Shown here: in pieces, positions 60,880-64,000 of the stretch
How positions within the stretch are numbered: position 1 is the first letter of the stretch
How the letters are laid out: every line of letters begins with the position of its first letter
Assembly (NCBI GenBank): GCA_040219555.1
Contig: JAVJSF010000015.1
Location: 111,723-175,722 of the forward strand
Source: JAVJSF01 sp040219555
Lineage (GTDB): Bacteria; Actinomycetota; Thermoleophilia; Miltoncostaeales; Miltoncostaeaceae
Length of the DNA stretch: 64,000 nucleotides
Direction: 5' to 3'
Notes under the pieces: generated by a model
What the model was told of the DNA's origin: nothing
Database searches by the model: none
What the model saw: the letters and a program-made list of their open reading frames with translations, nothing else
Program-made: the position numbers and the translations under genes

Positions 60880-61998
60880 TCACTCACCGAGCGCGGTCAC
60901 GTGGAGCCCGGAGGCGGCGCGCGAGGTGTCGACCACCTGCGGGATCAGGTCGGCGCCGCTCGGGGACCAGCGGATCTCCACCCGCGGTACCAGTGCGTCG
61001 CCGCCCTCCACCACCACACCGCACTCGCCACTGGAGAGCCGCACCAGGGCGCCCACCGGGTGGGCGGACACCGCATCGGTGAAGGCGCGCACGATCTCCG
61101 GGTCGGCGGCGTCCGGACCGAAGTCGGCCACCATCCCCATGGCCTCACGCGGAGGGAGCGCAGCCCGGTAGGCGCGACCGGTGACCCCCGCCAGGTACAG
61201 GTGGCACAGCCACACCAGTTGCGCCTCCGGGCAGATCCGCGCGCCGCGCAGGCCGTCCGGGTAGCCGCTGCCGTCGCGCCGCTCGTGGTGGCGGAGCGCG
61301 ACCTGGGGCACCAGGTCCCCGAGTTCGTCGGACATGGGCTCGAGCAACTGGGCGCCGATGCGCGGGTGACTGCGCACCACCTCGAGCTCGGCCGCCGAGA
61401 GGGTCCCGGGCTTGTCGATGATCTCGCGCGGGAGCATGAGCATGCCCACATCGGCCATCAGCGCAGCGACGCAGAGCGCGTCGAGCTCGGCGGCGGTCAG
61501 CCCCAGAGAGTCGCCGGCGATGGTCGCCATCAGGGCGGTCTCGACCGCGGGACCGAGGAAGCCGGGACGGAGGCCGTGGGTGAGCAGCAGGTCCCGGGCG
61601 GCTGCGCAGGCGGCCACCCGGTCGATGGAGTGACCCAGCCGGGTTCGGGTCCGGGCGCCCACGGCCGGGTCCACGGCCCGCGCCACCAGATCGGGCGAGC
61701 GGCGGCTGAATCGCATCAGGCGCGCGAGGATGTACGCCGCGCCGTCCTCGTCCCCCGAGGCGGCCGTCCGGACACCGCCCCCGCGGGCCGCGGGCGACGA
61801 GGACTGCCGGGCCGCCGCCGGCGGCACCGCGGGACCGGGATCGACCAGCACGGCCTCCACCTGTGCCTGGGCCAGGATCTCGAGGTGGCGGCGGGTCAGC
61901 ACCTGGCCGGCCGCAAGCAGCGGCGAGAGCCCGTTGGGCGCGTAGACCGGACCCGACAGACGCATGCCCGGGCGCAACTCGCTCACCGGCCGGGTCAT
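60880..61998 (-). CDS. HD-GYP-family protein with degenerate metal site
   Basis: 372 residues. The GYP motif is intact (HHERRDGSGYPDG, from about residue 237), also HPRIGAQLLE (His211), and HSIDRVAACAAA. But the first HD box, which should read LHDIGK, is MADVGM (residues 181-186): His to Ala and Lys to Met. So the dinuclear metal centre of cyclic-di-GMP phosphodiesterases is broken, and this is probably a binding or regulatory protein. ATG 61998 overlaps the stop of the HDOD-LuxR gene by 4 nt. Confidence 0.75.
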   Translation of the reverse strand: MTRPVSELRPGMRLSGPVYAPNGLSPLLAAGQVLTRRHLEILAQAQVEAVLVDPGPAVPPAAARQSSSPAARGGGVRTAASGDEDGAAYILARLMRFSRRSPDLVARAVDPAVGARTRTRLGHSIDRVAACAAARDLLLTHGLRPGFLGPAVETALMATIAGDSLGLTAAELDALCVAALMADVGMLMLPREIIDKPGTLSAAELEVVRSHPRIGAQLLEPMSDELGDLVPQVALRHHERRDGSGYPDGLRGARICPEAQLVWLCHLYLAGVTGRAYRAALPPREAMGMVADFGPDAADPEIVRAFTDAVSAHPVGALVRLSSGECGVVVEGGDALVPRVEIRWSPSGADLIPQVVDTSRAASGLHVTALGE

Positions 61999-62996
61999 AC
62001 CCAGCCCCGCTCACGCGCCACGAGGAGCGCGCGGGCCTGGCTCGCCACCCCGAGCTTCCCGTAGACGTGGTGGAGGTGGTTGTTGACCGTCGAGACCGTG
62101 CACCCCAGCTCCGTGGCGATCTGCTTCGGCACAAGGCCGTCGGCCAGGAGCTGCAAGACATCGTGCTCGCGCGGGGTCAGCATGTCGGTGGCGGTCGTGG
62201 CATCTCCGGGGGCGCCCAGCAGGACCCGCTCGAGCTGGGCGCAGTCGATCCCGCAGCGGCGGGCGGCGGCGACCAGTTGCTCCACGCCGGTCTCGCCGGC
62301 CCGGGCACGCACCACCCGGACGGCCAGCCACACCGCCCGGGACACCGGGTCGGGCCCCGGGCAGGGGTCGCCGTGGCCGCGGACGGCGTCGGCGACGTCG
62401 TCGCGCAGGCGCCAGTGGCGGCACGCGCGTCCGCCGATGGACTGGTGGTGGAGGGTCCGGGGGGCGGAGGCTCCGCCCGCGCCGGCTCCGATCTCATCGA
62501 TCATCGCCAGCCCGATGTGGGCCAGCAGCCCGGCGGTCCAGGCCGCCTCGGCGTCCGCCTCCTCGCGCCCCGGGAGGTGGGTGACGATCGCCGCCGAGTG
62601 GCGGGCGACCTCCACGGCCCGGGCCTCCAGCGCCATCGACGCCAGCCCCTCGGGGCCGCGGCGTCCGTCGAACAGCGACTGGACGGGGCCCATGCTGACG
62701 GCGGCGCGCACGTCGGCGACCGACAGGTCGGCCAGCGCCGCCCGGACTCCGCCGACGGCCCCGGTTCCACCACGTGCGGCACGGTGGGCCAGCACCCGGG
62801 CCGTGGCCGCGGGGTTGCAGGCGATGAGCTCGATGACGTCCTCCGGGAGCGTCCGTGCTCCCCGGGTGGCCCGCTCCACGTGACCCGCGAGAGCGGAGGA
62901 GACCGGCAGCGCGCCGGCGAGGGCGGCGGCGCTGGGCCACGCGGCCGCGCCGGGTGTGGTCCGGGCCGTGGGGCCCGTGCGGAGTGAGGTGGACAT
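61995..62996 (-). CDS. HDOD domain fused to LuxR-type HTH
   Basis: 333 residues. Residues about 20-230 resemble an HDOD domain (LPEDVIELIACNPAATARVL, VADVRAAVSMGPVQSLFDGR, WTAGLLAHIGLAMIDEIG, LHHQSIGGRACRHWRLRDDV). The C-terminal 60 residues are a LuxR HTH: LTPREHDVLQLLADGLVPKQ, then TVSTVNNHLHHVYGKLGV. An HDOD sensor directly linked to a LuxR domain is unusual. Operon with the HD-GYP gene; divergent from the response regulator at 63130. Confidence 0.8.
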   Translation of the reverse strand: MSTSLRTGPTARTTPGAAAWPSAAALAGALPVSSALAGHVERATRGARTLPEDVIELIACNPAATARVLAHRAARGGTGAVGGVRAALADLSVADVRAAVSMGPVQSLFDGRRGPEGLASMALEARAVEVARHSAAIVTHLPGREEADAEAAWTAGLLAHIGLAMIDEIGAGAGGASAPRTLHHQSIGGRACRHWRLRDDVADAVRGHGDPCPGPDPVSRAVWLAVRVVRARAGETGVEQLVAAARRCGIDCAQLERVLLGAPGDATTATDMLTPREHDVLQLLADGLVPKQIATELGCTVSTVNNHLHHVYGKLGVASQARALLVARERGWV

Positions 62997-63129
62997 GCCC
63001 CACAGATCGGGCCCCCGGGGGTACTCCTGAACGGCGATGGTGCCCTTTGGGCCCGACCCGAGCGCTTCTCATGCGAATGCGCGAGAATGAACGCGAACCA
63101 GCGGACTCCGAGCCACATCGGGGGGATTG
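62997..63129. promoter_or_regulatory. Divergent promoter region
   Basis: 133 nt between the HDOD-LuxR gene and the response regulator. Contains a small palindrome GCCCTTTGGGC (63042-63052) but no clear -10/-35 set. GGGGGG lies just before ATG 63130. Confidence 0.3.
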
Positions 63130-63876
63130 ATGCAGGGCGATCACCACCACGAGCGCGCTGCCAGGCGGGCACTCGTCATCGAGGACGAGCCCGAGGTGCG
63201 CCGGCTGGTGGTCACCCTCCTCGCGCGGGCGGGGCTCCACGTGGAGGAGTGCCCGGACGGGGCCGCGGCGCTGGAGGCCCTGGGCGCCGCCCCCTTCGAT
63301 GTGGTCATCCTCGACGTGGGCCTGCCCCGCCTGGACGGATGGCACGTGCTGGAGCGCATCCGCGCCGCGGACGACGTGCCGGTGCTGATGCTCACCGGTC
63401 GGGCGTCCGAGATCGAGCGGGTGCGCGGGCTGCGCTCGGGCGCGGACGACTACGTGGTGAAGCCGTTCGGCCGGATGGAGCTGGTGGCCCGTGTCCAGGC
63501 CCTGCTGCGCCGCAGGCCCCCGGGCGATGCGGAGCGCCGGGCGCCCCCGGTGTTCGACGACGGCCGGCTGCGCATCGATCCCTTCCAGCGCCGGACGTGG
63601 TGGGACGGGGAGGAGCGGCGGCTGTCGGCCACGGAGTTCCGGCTCCTGCTGGCGCTGGTCGAGGAGCGCGAGCGCACCGTCACCCAGGACGAGTTGGCCG
63701 AGCGCCTGTGGGGTGAGGCCGGCGTCGACCGCCACGCGCAACTGCGCGCCTACATCGGATACATCCGCCGCAAGCTGGGCCATCCCGAGGCACTGGTGAC
63801 GGTCCACGGCGTCGGCTACCGCTACTCGACCCCCCCGCTCGGCGGCGGCACGTCGCCCACGGCCGGGGGCAGGTAG
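63130..63876 (+). CDS. Response regulator, OmpR family
   Basis: 248 residues. Receiver: EDEPEVRRLV, Asp62 (VVILDVGLPRLDGW), Lys in YVVKPFGRM. Winged HTH: LSATEFRLLLALVEERERTV, then RAYIGYIRRKLG and VHGVGYRY. ATG 63130 is directly after the GGGGGG stretch; the TTG at 63127 would add one residue. The 3' end overlaps the convergent histidine kinase by 55 nt. Confidence 0.9.
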   Translation: MQGDHHHERAARRALVIEDEPEVRRLVVTLLARAGLHVEECPDGAAALEALGAAPFDVVILDVGLPRLDGWHVLERIRAADDVPVLMLTGRASEIERVRGLRSGADDYVVKPFGRMELVARVQALLRRRPPGDAERRAPPVFDDGRLRIDPFQRRTWWDGEERRLSATEFRLLLALVEERERTVTQDELAERLWGEAGVDRHAQLRAYIGYIRRKLGHPEALVTVHGVGYRYSTPPLGGGTSPTAGGR

Positions 63877-64000
63877 AGCAGGACGCGGGTGCCGGCGCCG
63901 GGTTCGGACTCCAGCACGATGTGCCCGCCGCTCTGGCGCACGAAGCCGTAGACCATGCTGAGTCCCAGGCCCGTGCCCCGGCCGACCTCCTTGGTGGTGA
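63822..64000 (-). CDS. Histidine kinase, C-terminal fragment (runs off window)
   Basis: 58 codons plus the stop (63822-63824) are visible; the frame is open at the right edge. EVGRGTGLGLSMVYGFVRQS followed by GGHIVLESEPGAGT is the G2 box and following segment of the HATPase_c domain. The GTGLGLSMVYGFV form is typical of hybrid or PAS-type sensor kinases. The protein ends with DVPPPSGGVE, overlapping the response regulator gene on the other strand. Probably the sensor partner of that regulator. Confidence 0.85.
   Translation of the reverse strand, partial: TTKEVGRGTGLGLSMVYGFVRQSGGHIVLESEPGAGTRVLLYLPPAVGDVPPPSGGVE

Overview
This 64 kb window is chromosomal DNA from a very GC-rich actinobacterium. 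Evidence for that includes a PASTA-kinase/PBP/RodA/PstP/FhaB/FhaA cell-wall signalling cluster of the mycobacterial type, a CtpE-like P-type ATPase, an ECF sigma factor with an RskA-type anti-sigma, many GTG starts, many 4-nt ATGA/GTGA gene overlaps, and -10-like TANNNT hexamers placed 6-8 nt before start codons, which suggests leaderless mRNAs. The gene mix would fit a deep-branching actinobacterium such as a Thermoleophilia member; that placement is a guess.

Layout. 1-9 kb: end of a zinc ABC-transporter lipoprotein gene with a likely Zur box, lgt, an ABC exporter pair, a TetR/OsmC divergent pair, a P-type ATPase, a STAS-domain protein and an amidohydrolase. 8.7-12.5 kb: sulfate ABC transporter cysA-cysW-cysT-sbp on the minus strand; sbp has no canonical start codon. 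12.5-16.3 kb: an ECF-type vitamin importer (DUF4430 lipoprotein, EcfT, fused double EcfA, S component), probably for cobalamin. 16.3-24.2 kb: ECF sigma/anti-sigma operon behind a perfect CRP-type palindrome, M29 aminopeptidase, glycosyltransferase/FAD oxidoreductase pair, catalase, chromate transporter. 24.7-25.8 kb: an L,D-transpeptidase.

25,924-37,127 is an integrated mobile element in the 3' half of a tRNA(CAT) gene. It is bounded by a perfect 45-bp direct repeat, has paired 9-bp arm-type repeats inside both ends, and is visibly less GC-rich than its flanks. It carries a type III-like restriction-modification pair (Mod, Res), two genes with single-base frameshifts, two small HTH proteins, a RepA-like AAA ATPase, a protein of unknown function and a tyrosine integrase. 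A divergent promoter region with a palindrome (34,592-34,608) looks like its control switch. No conjugation or virion genes were seen, so it is best described as an integrative mobilizable or satellite-like element that carries a defence module.

37-44 kb: tRNA-Met/Thr/Tyr, a ferritin-like protein, an orphan response regulator, a membrane Ser/Thr kinase, two overlapping XerC/D-type recombinases, a DUF427 protein and phosphofructokinase. 44.6-49 kb: MFS transporter, cardiolipin-synthase-like protein, membrane protein, D-Ala-D-Ala ligase. 49-58.6 kb: the cell-wall/division signalling operon (kinase with polytopic membrane domain, fhaA, fhaB, pstP, rodA, pbpA, pknB). The pknA position between pknB and pbpA is empty, and a different kinase sits at the head of the operon. 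58.6-64 kb: tRNA-Leu, an exported protein of unknown function with a DUF4446 protein, an operon coding for an HDOD-LuxR fusion and a degenerate HD-GYP protein, and a response regulator whose 3' end overlaps the 3' end of a convergent histidine kinase that runs off the window.
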